A stretch of 64,000 bases of DNA from Trichobilharzia regenti (taxonomy: Eukaryota; Platyhelminthes; Trematoda; Strigeidida; Schistosomatidae): positions 43,001,459 through 43,065,458 of the forward strand of contig OX235265.1 of the NCBI GenBank assembly GCA_944472135.2, read 5' to 3'. A program made the translations under genes and the position numbers. Within the stretch, counting starts at the first letter, position 1; every line of letters starts with the position of its first letter. Positions 11,801-22,665 of this stretch are shown here, piece after piece. The notes under the pieces were generated by a model. It did no database searches. It was not told where the DNA came from and saw only the letters and a list, made by a program, of their open reading frames with translations.

Positions 11801-12240
11801 ATAATAATAATAATTTTAGAACAATCGCATTAACAATATTGATGTTTTTTAAATAATATCGATTTGTCAAGATCGAAGAAATCACAGTTCAGGAAAGATG
11901 CATAGGTTAAAATAGGCATAAAAATGTGACAGTAAATAGAATATGAAATAAAATTAAGGAAATCTCTACAGGAAGATTACGGATCATTAAAACCTCGATG
12001 GCCAGATGGGTAAGGAAAGCTTCTAAACCAATTTCTTTTAGACACATAGATTAGGCTTCTTAATGTAGTTTGCAACAGCCTAAGCAATATGTAATTGCCG
12101 AACTCGAGGTCAAATTAAGCTTAATTGATATACAGCAGATGACTTTTAAGGCCTTGTTTACATCAATTTTTTGTTATGTATCTACGAGATGGACAGTATA
12201 GAACTATGAAAGGACTTTATTTCTCGATAAAGAAAGGAAG
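11801..12240. other. unassigned intergenic sequence
   Basis: AT-rich with no recognised exon or repeat. Confidence 0.4.
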
Positions 12241-12559
12241 ACGAAATTTGCAGTATAAAATGATATCGTCATTCTATTTCACAGGTTCTCATCAGCTGCA
12301 CACCATTACCTGAAATTACAATGATTATATAGATGATAACATAATTTAATGTTTGAGTGGTAGTAGAGAAGAGATCCTATAAAACCGACGCATCCAAAAT
12401 GAAAGCATTACAATTTTTAGTTTAAGCTTTCATTATCAGTTTATACGCTTTCAAAGAAGAAGAGAGGGGGGAGGGGTAAGACAGAAAACAGAAAAAACTA
12501 ATTAACAGAACAGTGTTAGCTCGTAGGTTCACATAGCAACTCAAGAAACGAAAGCGGTT

Positions 12560-12800
12560 ACAGTTTATAAGATTGAGTGAGTGGAGATCACTGAATTATA
12601 TGGACTAATTAATGTAATCAAAATCAAAATTCAGTTACCAAGGTAATGAGAGACTAATCACACACTCTTTCTGTATGCATAAATTTGGTTGAAATCGTTT
12701 GATTGCGATCGTTTCGGCAAATCGTAGTAAATTTGCTGTCCTTTGTCTATTTAATATTTTGAAGAACTTAGGAATCACTATGAGATGTCCGGTATCAACA
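12560..12800 (-). repeat. Penelope-like element tail, second subfamily
   Basis: The - strand reads HIVDTGHLIVIPKFFKILNR, then LLRFAETIAIKRFQPNLC and IQKECVISLSLPW before a stop. It parallels the tail at 7960-8210 but is clearly diverged from it. This is the region just after the GIY-YIG endonuclease in Penelope-like elements; upstream parts are missing. Confidence 0.65.
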
Positions 12801-12804
12801 ATAT

Positions 12805-12988
12805 GCGTCGGTGGCACAGTGGTTAGAACTCTCGTCGATCATGCATATGGTCCGAGGTTCTATCCCCTGTCGACGTACACCTGATATCTATGGTCGGCCT
12901 GCAAAATTTGGGCTACCGATATCCATGCTGAAAATTCCATACTTGTACCAAAGTACAGTGTGGAATCAAGCTGTAATCAAAAATAATT
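12805..12988 (+). repeat. tRNA-like SINE, family B
   Basis: Starts GCGTCGGTGGCACAGTGG (A box TGGCACAGTGG), has a B-box-like GAGGTTCTATCCCC, and ends with a body reading GATATCCATGCTGAAAATTC through TGGAATCAAGCTGTAATCAA. Other copies, on the - strand, lie at 16010-16188 and 47873-48053. Confidence 0.8.
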
Positions 12989-13265
12989 GCACTCGCTTCC
13001 TTTTAAGCACAAGTTTCTTGGAATATGTTCGGAAAACGGGATAGAAGCCCTTCTTTCCGTCCTTCCAATGTACTTCCTCCCGCAAGTGCACGTAATGTTT
13101 ACATTCTGGATGCGTCAGTTTTATAGTATTTCTTCTCTACTACCACTTAAACATTAAAGTATGTTATTACCATCTATATAACCATTGTAATTTCAGGTAA
13201 TGGTGTGCAGCTGATGAGAACCTGTGAAATAGAATGATATCATTTTATACTGCGTAACTGGTGTT

Positions 13266-14075
13266 TCTTTCACTATCGAAATTTATCAAGGGAACCAAAT
13301 ATATGAGACTTTATTTCTCGCTTACTCAACCTTACCAGGCAGGGTTGGGGTGTTCGGAAATCCAAGGATGAACACGTCCAACTATACAGCCTATTTAACT
13401 GGCTGCACATAAATCACTCAAGAAAAAACCTTATCTGGAAATTATTACTTAAGCGTTTTCATCAGTATCAAATGAACAAAACTATATATATAACACAACA
13501 TTTGAACTAGAAAAGACACAGACCAACATATAAGTTATTTATTATTATTTGAAATAGTTAGTATTTAATCTATTCAACTTTGTAACAAAGCCAGAAAAAA
13601 GTAAAAAATAAAGAAACTAACAGACAGAAAAGTAGAATATTGCGTTAAGAAAATCAAAAAGCGAATATATATATAAGAGTTCTCTTCTTCTCTTTTTTTT
13701 CGTTTGTAGTATGAATGAATCATTGAATGTGGTGAAGAATCTAATGGCGTGAAAAAAACAGTTATACCTGAGTGTGTTGAATTGATTGATGATGAACAAG
13801 TCTTGTTAACTTGTAGCAGTAAATGTTATTTGACAATCATATCTAGGCAACGCTATCGGCGTTCATTCAAACTGCTATATATATATACATACTGGGGATA
13901 TGTAATATCATCGTTCTCATTCATAAAAAAAAATAAATAAATAGAGCAAACAAACAGTTCAATGAAACTCTTCCCCTATAACATCAAAACAAAACAAGAA
14001 GTAACAAAAATAGTGAAAGAACAATTGGCAATATTTTCTCGATGGATATTAGTATAAAAATGTCTTACATATATT
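13266..14075. other. unassigned sequence downstream of the MGAT2 stop
   Basis: AT-rich DNA between the right arm of the inverted repeat and the last MGAT2 exon. No exon recognised. It may include the MGAT2 3' UTR and cleavage site. Confidence 0.35.
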
Positions 14076-14081
14076 TTTATT
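14076..14081 (-). promoter_or_regulatory. candidate MGAT2 polyadenylation signal AATAAA
   Basis: A canonical AATAAA on the - strand begins four bases after the stop codon. Use of this site would give an unusually short 3' UTR, so a later signal is equally possible. Confidence 0.35.
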
Positions 14082-14084
14082 CAT

Positions 14085-14358
14085 TTAGTATATAGGTGAG
14101 TAATTTGTGAGTGTAGGAGCCCATTGTTTTAAGAAATCATTCCATTTAGCAGATAATAGGCTATAACAAAGATTTCGATCACGTAGATCCGACCAACCAC
14201 CATTAGCTCTTTGCGTAGGAATAACACGTGATACACTCCTTGTTAAATACAAAGATGTTGGATATAATTTCGTCAGTAGAGATCCACTGAATTTTTGTAA
14301 AATATTTGTAGCGAGTAATTCGGATGAACAGACTTTGTTTTCATGATGAAGTCCTCGA
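14085..14358 (-). CDS. MGAT2: MGAT2 last exon (C terminus)
   Basis: The acceptor on the - strand reads TTATATTGTCTAG, AG at 14360-14359. The first base completes a Cys codon begun in the 24772 exon. The protein starts RGLHHENKVC, which corresponds to the conserved GMHHKKTC of vertebrate GnT-II; a histidine of this motif coordinates the metal in the known structure. The signature NGGWSDLRDRNLC near the end matches the family's NGGWGDIRDHELC. A TAA at 14087-14085 ends it. Ninety codons plus stop. Cysteines expected for family disulfides are kept. The 10.4 kb intron upstream contains RTE copy 2, Sm-alpha-like and other repeats. Confidence 0.93.
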
Positions 14359-14399
14359 CTAGACAATATAATTCAAAAACAAAAAAAGAAAAGTAAACA

Positions 14400-14705
14400 A
14401 ATTTAAGTGAATTTTAGATTTTCCCGTCGATTGATTGGACCGAAGTGCTCGGTCTCAGGTTGACATGTCGGCTTCTTTTGGAGATGCTTCGACGATGTCT
14501 GGGTACTTAGTTAGTGTTTAGTTGGTGGATGGTGACTAGCAGTGGAATCCAAGATAAAGCGCATTTCGTCCTATTTGGGCCTCGTCATCTGGATGCGCCT
14601 GCATTTCTCAGTGAGTGATGATGTTCCCACCGAGGCTCGAATCCAGGACGAAATGCGCACCCTGGATTCCATTGCTAGTCACCATCCACCAATTAAAGTA
14701 AACTA
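14400..14705. repeat. Sm-alpha-like hammerhead SINE pair (inverted)
   Basis: On the - strand, 14594-14546 folds as a hammerhead: stem I ATCCAG pairs with TTGGAT, the core is ATGACGAG, stem II is built on GCCCAAATAGGA, followed by CGAAA. The tail then reads TTCCACTGCTAGTCACCATCC toward 14520. On the + strand, 14610-14700 carries a partial copy in the opposite orientation (GGACGAAATGCGC then CTGGATTCC). Known Sm-alpha elements have core CTGATGAG, so the first core base is substituted. Read with family knowledge, this is a decayed schistosome Sm-alpha repeat. Confidence 0.7.
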
Positions 14706-14894
14706 ATGTTTAAAAAGATTGATGAGTGAACAAAGAATATTTCTTTTCGATAACTTCTTCATCAGGTTCCACAGTTATATGACAATAACTAGAGAATTAA
14801 TGTTATTGGAAAAAAAATTACTATTCTTTCAGTAACATTGAATCAACAGCATCGAGTAATTCAATAATTCGAAGGCACCTGCGTAAGTAAGACT
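14706..14894. other. unassigned intron sequence
   Basis: AT-rich; nothing recognised. Confidence 0.3.
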
Positions 14895-15140
14895 ATCGTG
14901 GGGAGTGCTACTGATAATATTTATCAGTAGTATTTACGGAGACGTATATCGGCATAAAAACATCAAATAGCAGGGAGATATATATTTATTATGTTAGAGA
15001 AGGCAAATGATACAGCATTGTGAAGATACATGGGCGACGTGAAATAAACACAAAGAAACACTACCTGAAGTCTAAAAGTACCACAACAGAAAGATCTGTG
15101 CAAATGGTGCGTTGAAGATAAGGTATACATAATTTAGCTA
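14895..15140 (+). repeat. dispersed repeat D, copy 1
   Basis: Contains CATCAAATAGCAGGGAGATA, GATACAGCATTGTGAAGATA and AAGGTATACATAATTTAGCT. Related copies lie at 59362-59600 and, interrupted by a SINE, at 40838-41405. Coding capacity is absent and the class is unknown. Confidence 0.75.
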
Positions 15141-15425
15141 TGCAGAGATACCAGTCTTCTACTATTACTAGACGATGGGGATTGTCTGAAAACATATGTG
15201 ATGTACTTGCACAATACATTTCGAACAATCTGATCCATCACACATTTACTTCGCAAGTCAATTTATGTGAGAAATAAAGTTCAACTATAGTACACGAAGT
15301 GATGAAATAGATTGAATAATAATAATAATAATAAAAACATTACGTTTGGTTATCTAATCAGAAGAGGATTACTAAGATAGGTGAGGAGTAATAATAAATT
15401 GTCACGGGCAAATAAAGTACGATTA
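15141..15425. other. unassigned intron sequence
   Basis: AT-rich with a short AATAAT run near 15318. Nothing else recognised. Confidence 0.35.
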
Positions 15426-15427
15426 TA

Positions 15428-15600
15428 TTTTAATGATTTACACACAATGATAAGTTTTTGTTATTGGTAATATTTCGAGCAAAACTGCTGCTGTATTCAC
15501 ACCAACTGTTGGAATTGTTTTGTTTTAGTGTAAACACCGGCAGTAATTTTGCTCGAAATATTACCAATTACAAAAACCTATCATTGTGTGTAAACCATTG
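15428..15600. repeat. imperfect palindrome, about 70-base arms
   Basis: The left arm (about 15428-15500) and right arm (about 15528-15600) are nearly reverse-complementary; both carry GGTAATATTTCGAGCAAAA or its complement. The loop is about 28 bases. A related half-site is at 45305-45355. Confidence 0.8.
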
Positions 15601-16009
15601 AAATGTAATTATACCTTATTTGATCTATTCCACAATACTCAAACTTTTTACTGACATTAATGGTCAAGGGTGCTTATTGAAATATACTGAGGCTATAGCT
15701 ATTCATAAACTTAAGCCTATGGGTGTTCAAAAATAATTTGTTCTTACTACTAACCTTATCTGATTGCATAATTAAACGTTGTGTTAATTATTATTGTTCT
15801 TATTCGTGAATTCACTTTAGTCACTTCGTCTACTTTAATTGCCCTGTTACTTAAGCAGACAAACCTCCCGTTGTTATAAGCGAATTATACAATCACCTCT
15901 GCTGTTTTGAGTGTTTGATGTTAGCAGGCCTTTGGTAATTTCTTCGATAGGTGACGAAAAAAGACTCTGTTTAGAAAAGGTGATCTAATATTATTTATTT
16001 ATTTTTATT
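15601..16009. other. unassigned intron sequence
   Basis: No exon or repeat recognised. Confidence 0.35.
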
Positions 16010-16188
16010 TTTGATTACAGCTTGATTCCACACCGCATTTTTGGTACAAGTATGGAATTTTCAGCGTGGATATCGGTAGCCCAAATTTTGCAGGCCGACC
16101 ATAGATATCAGGTGTGCGTCGGTGAGGGCTCGAACCCTGGACCATGTGCATGGTCGGCGAGAGTTCTAACCACTGTGCCACCGACGCC
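16010..16188 (-). repeat. tRNA-like SINE, family B
   Basis: Reverse-strand copy of the element at 12805: ends at the A-box side with GCCACCGACGC and has GGGCTCGAACCCTGG at the B box, which is better preserved than in the other copies. Confidence 0.85.
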
Positions 16189-16249
16189 TAACATTTCCTG
16201 ATTATTTCTCATCTAGTATTCCAATAAGGTATAGAGATACATGCAGATA

Positions 16250-16800
16250 TCGATATTATTATTTCTCCCTTGGGTTCCGAGTGGAACATAGGGCTTCATC
16301 AACACATCTGTACTTTGTTCCATTTTTTATTGTCCTCTTCACTTGGGTTCATGATTGCCCATAATTCTTCACCTCCTCTTCGCCACACGATCTCCTCCAT
16401 GTCACCCTAGCACTGACGACCCACTCGTCGTTTCCCATTCGGATTCCACTCGAGCAATGGTCTGAATTGTGCGTGATGTCATTCGATGGTCTCCTCAGTG
16501 TATGCCCAATCCACCTCCATTTTCTCCTACGTATTTGTTGAGGCATCAGCTCTTCTTTGGTTTGTTCCCATAGTTTGTAGTAGCCGATTCTTTATGACTG
16601 GCCAGTGTGATCCTCAATGTAGAGTGAAGGCAGCTGTTGACAACAGTCTGGGGATGCTTTTCGTGATAAGCAGTGCAGGTTGCTAATCCATATAGACGAA
16701 ATGACTTCCCAATTGTGTTGTAAATCCTAATTTTACAGGTCCCCATTCTTATTATTGCCTTCATAGAAAGAATACACATCGACTGACTCACTGGTTTTCA
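16250..16800 (-). mobile_element. non-LTR family B, 3' fragment
   Basis: The - strand reads [20 protein letters not shown] and other family B C-terminal blocks, and ends in the CCTATGTTCCACTCGGAACCC-type terminus followed by AATAATA. It is 5'-truncated with frame breaks. Confidence 0.8.
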
Positions 16801-17260
16801 GAAGACCTTTCTCCAGCCAGCGTTACCTCGTCTCTCCGATTCCGGCGAAGAATAAGTTTTTTTTTAAAAAATACTTTTAATATTCTTATTGTGCGTTGAA
16901 GTTTCTGTAGCAGTTTGATTGATTTTCTGGGAATAGAGTCGCTAGCACCACCACCAGACCTCCCTCTCTCCACAGGCTTGAGACAGACTAGAAAAAAAAA
17001 CTAGCAAGCTAGTAAACTGGGCGAGATTGCAGATATCAATCGATTAATGTAAAACACAAAATAAACTAAAATGTTTTATGTTTTCTAACCGATATCCAAA
17101 ATGAAATTGAGGTTTGTGAACTGAGAAATATGCTCAAGGATTATTCATGATCAAGTTGAATAGGGAAGAGATGAGGAAGCAGGTAATATAGAATCAGTTG
17201 AAGTTGGCACACATCTAGCTGAGTACGGATTGTTGTGGGCAATAACAATAAAAGAACAAA
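16801..17260. other. unassigned intron sequence
   Basis: Nothing recognised. Confidence 0.35.
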
Positions 17261-17261
17261 G

Positions 17262-17395
17262 GACGAATACATTTGCAGGATAATACTACGAGCTCGTTTT
17301 ATTTCAACTGCGTATGTCATAAACAGTAACAAAAAAAATAAAAGTCACGAGATTTCTCAAGATACTTTTCTCATAGTGATGTTGAGTAATACACA
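17262..17395 (-). repeat. dispersed repeat E, copy 1
   Basis: The reverse complement of 22545-22665: both share CGCAGTTGAAATAAAACGAG and GAGAAATCTC. No coding capacity. Confidence 0.7.
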
Positions 17396-17508
17396 GAAAG
17401 TATGTGGAACATCATACCGAACTGATGTAAGTTGACAAATTATTCAGTGCTAAAACATTAACTATTTATCTTTGATTGACAGTAGTCAGTAACTAGTGTA
17501 ATGTGTCT

Positions 17509-17520
17509 AGTCCTATCTTT
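17509..17520. repeat. target-site duplication of RTE copy 2, 3' side
   Basis: AGTCCTATCTTT, identical to 21316-21327. Confidence 0.9.
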
Positions 17521-17692
17521 TATTTATTTGAACGCATAAAAGGCTTGGTACAATATGGCACCAAGAAAGATGCGCCACACAATAATAATAAAACAACATA
17601 GATAAAAAAAAAAAAAAATATAAGTAGAGAACGGATAAAGAACTTCATCTGGAAGGAAAACAGTCATGCTTAACAAGTTCAAACAGTGTTCG

Positions 17693-18759
17693 TTAACTAT
17701 CATCGGGAAGGGAAGAAAGAAGGAAATCGCAACACATTCGCCACTGATTACGATTCTTGGCCATATCCGATAACGTTTCGAGCCATCGATTTGAGCTATC
17801 TCTCGGACCCCAACCAGGGAGTCGTGACACACCAACCGATGCTAATCTAGCACAAAAATCCTTCATCCCACGACGCCACGTCATGGACTGACCACCTCTC
17901 CGCCTTTTCCATCCCGTCCCAGGGCTAGCGAACAGAGACCTGTACGGAAGCCTCTGGGGTGACATTCGCAGCACATGTCCAAGCCACCGGAGCCGGTGTT
18001 TCCAGATGACGACATTCAATGAATGGTGATCTCCACTGTGTTCAAACACACGCCGCCGAACCTCAGAATTACTCACGCGATGATGCCATCGAACGCAAGC
18101 AATCCTGCGGAGACAGCGGTGATCGAACACGCAGAGTCGCCGCACATCCTCAGCTCGGAGAGGCCAGGTTTCACAGGCGTAGAGCAGCGCAGCCCGCACC
18201 GAAGCATTGTATACCCGACCTTTGACAGCCAGGCTAACGTCGCGACGGCGCCAGAGGTGGCTCAAGTTGATGTATGCCACCCTAGCCTTCATTATACGGT
18301 TGGAAATCTCATCCGTCACCCCTCCGCCAGCACTCACACAACTACCCAGGTACACAAACTTATCAACAACTTCAAGCGGTTCACCCGCAAGAGTGAGTGC
18401 AGGTACAGGCTCCTGCCAATCTTGTAACAGTACTTTGCACTTAGACGGCGCAAAGCACATACCATACTTACAGACACTGATCGCCAACTGATTAAGTGCG
18501 ATTTGGGCAGCCTGCATGCTATCGCACAGTAAGACGATATCGTCTGCATACTCGAGGTCGAAAAGTCTATCTCCAGGTAGCAGATCTACACCACCTTCAC
18601 GCACATCCTTCAGAGCTGACTCCAGAATGTCATCGATGGCAAAGTTAAAGAGAAATGGAGAGATTGGGCAACCCTGTCTAACCCCACTGTTGGTTGGGAA
18701 CAGTGGTGATAGTTGGTTGTATGCCCTCACTCTACCTGAGGTGTTTCTGTATAGGGCTT
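17693..18759 (-). pseudogene. RTE reverse transcriptase 3' half, copy 2
   Basis: Continues the copy 2 polyprotein after the frameshift (in frame from KALYRNT near 18759). It is intact from there to TAA at 17695-17693, 345 residues from the GTG at 18730. Motif B (GVRQGCPISPFLFNF) and the catalytic YADD are present, followed by FVYLGSCVS, WPLRAEDVRR, RWLGHVLRM and GWKRRRGGQS near the C terminus. Unlike copy 1 it has no second deletion. The only visible defect of this copy is the one shared with copy 1. Confidence 0.93.
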
Positions 18760-20724
18760 TCAGATGTTAACAAATTTCTCAGGTACACCTCTCTCTAACA
18801 GACAGTTCCAGAGCACAGTTCTGTCCAACGAATCGAAGGCAGCCCTAATATCAAGAAACACAACGATCGTTGGCCTGCAATACGTGTGGCGGTGTTCCAA
18901 CAACTGACGAAGGGTGAACACATGATCAATGCATCCACGACCTGAACGAAACCCAGCCTGCTCTTCGCGAATCAATCCTTCACGTATTTTGCACAGTCTG
19001 CGAAGCAAGACAGCAGCCAATATTTTAGACGCGACTGGTAACAGACTGATACCCCTATGATTGTCACACGAATTACGTCGACCCTTTTTAAAGATGGGGA
19101 CGATAATGGCTTCGTTCCACATTGATGGTACACTCTCTGTCTCCCACACCTTCCTGAACAACCCAGTTAGAGCCATTGTGAGAGTCTCGCCACCATCTTT
19201 AAAAAGAGCCGGGGGTAATTTGTCTGGGCCGGGCGCCTTATGGCGTTTCAGAACTTGGAGTTCCTTACGGACCTCCGCTTCGGTGGGTGGGTCGGTACTA
19301 ACCGACCAAGGGCTAATGATAGTAGACACTGAAGCTGGTGGCCAGCTGAACTGCTTCCCGAAGTGCTCTGCCCAGCGTTCCAGGCGTCTTTTCAGGCTGG
19401 TAATTGGAGTGCCATCTGCCTCACAGACCGTCTCGCTGACACCTTGTTTCTTGCCGCCGGTGGCTCGTATGAGTTGGAACAGCTTCCGACTGTTGCCAGA
19501 TGCAGCAGCTGACTCCATCTCACACGCACGTTCTGACCACCAGGCTTCGCGGTCCTTACGTAAACACTGTCTAATCTTGCGCGTGAGCGCCTTTCGCTGA
19601 TTGTTGTATTCGCTGCCAGCCGGAATGGACCGGCGTTCATCCATGAGTTGCAAGGAACTCGCAGAAACCCAGTGGTTGTTAGCGGAGCATTCTTTCAAGC
19701 CGCAAGCGGCTACACTCGCCTTTTGCATGGCACCTTGCACATGAAGCCAATGTTCATCTATACTACTTGGGGGGTTGCTGGCAAGCATTGTTTTTAACTC
19801 ATTCTGATATTTCAAAGAAGTAGCAGGTGCTACTAGTTTGCTCACATCAACGCTTAGACGACGGCTTTTACGAACCCCACCAAATCGCAAGACGAACTTG
19901 GCACACACTAACGCATGATCGGAGTCCAGGCATGTGCTCCAGAAGGAGCGACAGTCTTGTATGCATCCTCGCCACCGGAAACTGACCGCGATATGATCAA
20001 TCTGAGTCCAAGCTTGCTTCGCAGAGGGAGGACGCCAGGTAGCGCTACGGCGATGGCTGTGCCGGAAGTTGGTGCTAGCTAGAAATAGGTTGTGATCCGC
20101 GCAAAGCTGCAGAAGACGGTCCCCATTATCTGACCTGCGACCATGTAGTCCCCACTGACCACCTAGACGATTCTCCTCTGAGCTTAGACGCCCCACCTGT
20201 GCATTCAAGTCCCCAGCCAGCACTACGATATCCCTCCGACCCGCCTGTTTCAAGAGATCGCTCAGTTGGTAGTAAAACTCATCCTTCATTGCATCCGGGC
20301 TGCAATCCGTCGGTGCATAGGCAGAGACAACAAATAGACACCGCCTATCTGGCCTACTACTCCTCACAGCACATAAACGACTGTTAATGGGAATCCAGTC
20401 GAGCAGTGCAGCTTCGGCTCTAGCGCTCAGTGCGACACCGACACCAGCTACGCCGGATGCCGACGCCACAGGGTCCCCGGATAAGCGCAGGTGGTACATA
20501 CTACTAGAACTTCCAGATGGAGAGGATAGTCGAAGCACTTCACTGGGATCTTGAATGCGGGTCTCCGAAATGCAGCAGACATCGATAGCGAGGCTTTCCA
20601 AAGTTCTTGCCAACCCTGCCTGTTGTCCGATTTGCATCAGCGTCCGAACATTGTAGGTAGCCAGCTTGAACGCAGCACGCGGTTTCAGGATATCTGTGTT
20701 AGATGTCACATTGGGAACAACCAT
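18760..20724 (-). pseudogene. RTE endonuclease plus 5' RT, copy 2, frameshifted
   Basis: 654 residues, nearly identical to the copy 1 ORF; one visible change is ATGGKKQ for ATGSKKQ. All endonuclease motifs (ISETRIQD, LAGDLNAQVG, QIDHIAVS, SDHALV) and RT motif A are present. It ends at the same FVNI-stop as copy 1: the same single base is missing. The start ATG at 20724 lies in the conserved leader. Confidence 0.94.
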
Positions 20725-21315
20725 TTTGAGGACTACTCACTAACATCTCGAAACGACACGGATAGGCTGGGAATCTCGACAAAGGCGAAAGGCTGTCGAA
20801 GGTTAAGAAGCCAAGGTTAGCAAAGGTAAATACAGGAAACTATGTATAAAAATAAAAGTAAGGTAGGAAGGAAATAAGTTCCTTGAGGGATCATATTGCT
20901 TGAAATCATTTTAATAGCGCGCGTTGAGTTTCAATGAGAGTTCGTTGCTTTAATTCATTCATTCATTGTGTGCGGGCTGAGATACTGCCCGGGCACCCAG
21001 ACCGAAGCAGGTGGTTTTCTTAAGGGACCACCCCCGAGCCTTTGACTTGGAGTCTAATCCGCAAGGCAGCGGAGCAGCGTCAGGAGCTGCATTCCCATGG
21101 TTTCCGGTGACCCATATGGGTTCATACGCCATTCGATCCGATTGGAAACTGGAGCCCATGTACCCCATGGTAACTGCTTTTAGTCTAACCGCTATCCAGA
21201 AAACCTTCCTGACATGGTAGGACCTGTAGAGACAGAGTCCCAGTCAGTCCAGCTTGTTGGGCCATTGCGGTATTCAAGCCCGACCACCACGACAAGGTAG
21301 CAGTTATCGGCCGGG

Positions 21316-21327
21316 AGTCCTATCTTT
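21316..21327. repeat. target-site duplication of RTE copy 2, 5' side
   Basis: AGTCCTATCTTT, exact match to 17509-17520. Confidence 0.9.
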
Positions 21328-21850
21328 GGTGTTGACCGAGCTCTATTAATCAAGCTCGCAGTGTGGCCACCATGCTAGGTGGCTTGCCGTTATGGTTCAC
21401 TGTGAATTGTTGGTATTAGATGGTTGGAGACAATCAACACAAAGCCTTGGATTTAAGTTTTGTGTTGGTTGGCAGTCATCAGCAGGGAGTATCTGCAATC
21501 CCGAAGGCACTCACGTTCCTTCTGAGATTCGAAGCCGCATCACCTAGTGAGTGCTGCAGTCAGAGACGTTACCACTGAGGTATTATGGCTCGTGATTGAC
21601 CTCCTGTAGGACTGCATTGGATATTTTTGATCAGACACTAATCAGTGACTAGTGTTAAGGTCTCTGACCACAGTACTGGGTGATAAGGGTTCGAATCTCA
21701 GAAGGGAAGTGAATTCCTCTGAAGTTGTAGGTACGCCTTGTTGATGAGTGACAACTAACACGAAATCTAGGTCCAAGGATTCCTGTCAATTGCCTCCAAC
21801 GATCTAACTATTTATCTATTTGTACTAGCAGTGGCTATTACACAGGAAGG
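21328..21850. other. unassigned intron sequence
   Basis: Moderately GC-richer than its surroundings and containing phrases such as GTGTTGGTTGGCAGTCATC. It resembles repetitive DNA, but I did not find a second copy in the window. Confidence 0.35.
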
Positions 21851-21853
21851 ATT

Positions 21854-22008
21854 GTCTGTCTGGATTCAACATAGAACTTGCCACCGAAGTGTACCAGTTC
21901 GAGTTGCCACGTTCCAAATAGCACACAGAGGTAGACAAGAAGATGAGTGAAGTGAATCATTAGAGTTTGACAAGTATAAGAATGAAACAGAATGGGTAAT
22001 GGTTTGAG
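21854..22008 (-). repeat. RTE family A 3'-end fragment
   Basis: The GTCTGTCTGGATTCAACATA start, then CACCGAAGTG and CACGTTCCAAATAGCACAC, matches the 3' UTR end of the element at 49240-50454. Coding sequence is absent: a severely 5'-truncated copy. Confidence 0.75.
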
Positions 22009-22530
22009 AAGAGTGTCTATTAGATTTTCTCAGCATATCCCTAGGAGTCTCTGTGAGAAGTGAAATTTCCAGAAACGTGGTTTGACACGGGACATGCGGT
22101 AAAAATTGGTAAAACTTTCACAATAGTCAGTACACAAAAAAAACCAAAGCTTCTTCGTTTCTTAGAAGCCACTGCCATCCAACGACTTCAAGCCAACCTC
22201 TGTATATAGAAAGATAGTGTGACTAATCACTCACTACCTTGGTAACTGTGATTATTTTATTCGTGTGATTTTGTGTTTTGTTCTATTACGTAACATTCCA
22301 ATTAGTTTTGACTTTGATTTTCACTCAGTGAGTTGGACTCACTGAAGTAAACTGTTTCTAAATTTACTTATTTGTTTATCTACGTCATAATTCTACTTTT
22401 CACTCTCACATCCATCATATTGTGTATACATTTACTCTCTTGTTCGATCTGGTATTGTGTCTGTAGTCAATTTTTGTTTGTGAGCAAAATCTGAGCTCTA
22501 CTCACTTGTCTAATTATGTTTCGCATACTT
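22009..22530 (+). repeat. Penelope-like tail, second copy of the 7960-8520 unit
   Basis: Nearly the same sequence as 7960-8520, including ACGGGACATGCGGTAAAAA and GTGAGTTGGACTCACTGAAG. Confidence 0.75.
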
Positions 22531-22544
22531 CCTAAACATTACAC

Positions 22545-22665
22545 GACATCACTGTGAGAAAATTTCGTTGAGAAATCTCCTAATTTATATATTTTTTGTT
22601 GTCATTGTTTATGACACACGCAGTTGAAATAAAACGAGCTTATAGTATCTTGCAGACATGTTCGT
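22545..22665 (+). repeat. dispersed repeat E, copy 2
   Basis: Inverted relative to 17262-17395. The two copies flank the region carrying RTE copy 2. Confidence 0.7.

Larger units (their letters stand above)
12245..13265. repeat. large inverted repeat enclosing a Penelope tail and a SINE
   Basis: The left arm (about 12245-12415) and right arm (about 13090-13265) are reverse complements with small differences. Both contain CACAGGTTCTCATCAGCTGC, or its complement, and the GGATGCGTCAGTTTTATAG-type block. The interior holds a Penelope-like tail (12560-12800, - strand) and a family B SINE (12805-12988). Confidence 0.75.
17521..21315 (-). mobile_element. RTE non-LTR retrotransposon, family A copy 2, full length
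   Basis: A 3795-base element bounded by an exact 12-bp duplication (AGTCCTATCTTT), so it is an independent insertion rather than part of a segmental duplication. From 5' to 3' on the - strand: leader (21315-20725), endonuclease-RT frame (20724-18760), frameshift, RT remainder (18730-17693), 3' UTR with a T-rich stretch near 17595-17610, and an end rich in AAATAAATAAAA. It sits in the last MGAT2 intron in the same orientation as the gene. Confidence 0.96.

Noticed and set aside
12805..12880. tRNA-like modules as true tRNA genes
   Set aside because: A and B boxes are present, but no complete cloverleaf with acceptor pairing was found; they head repeated SINE bodies.
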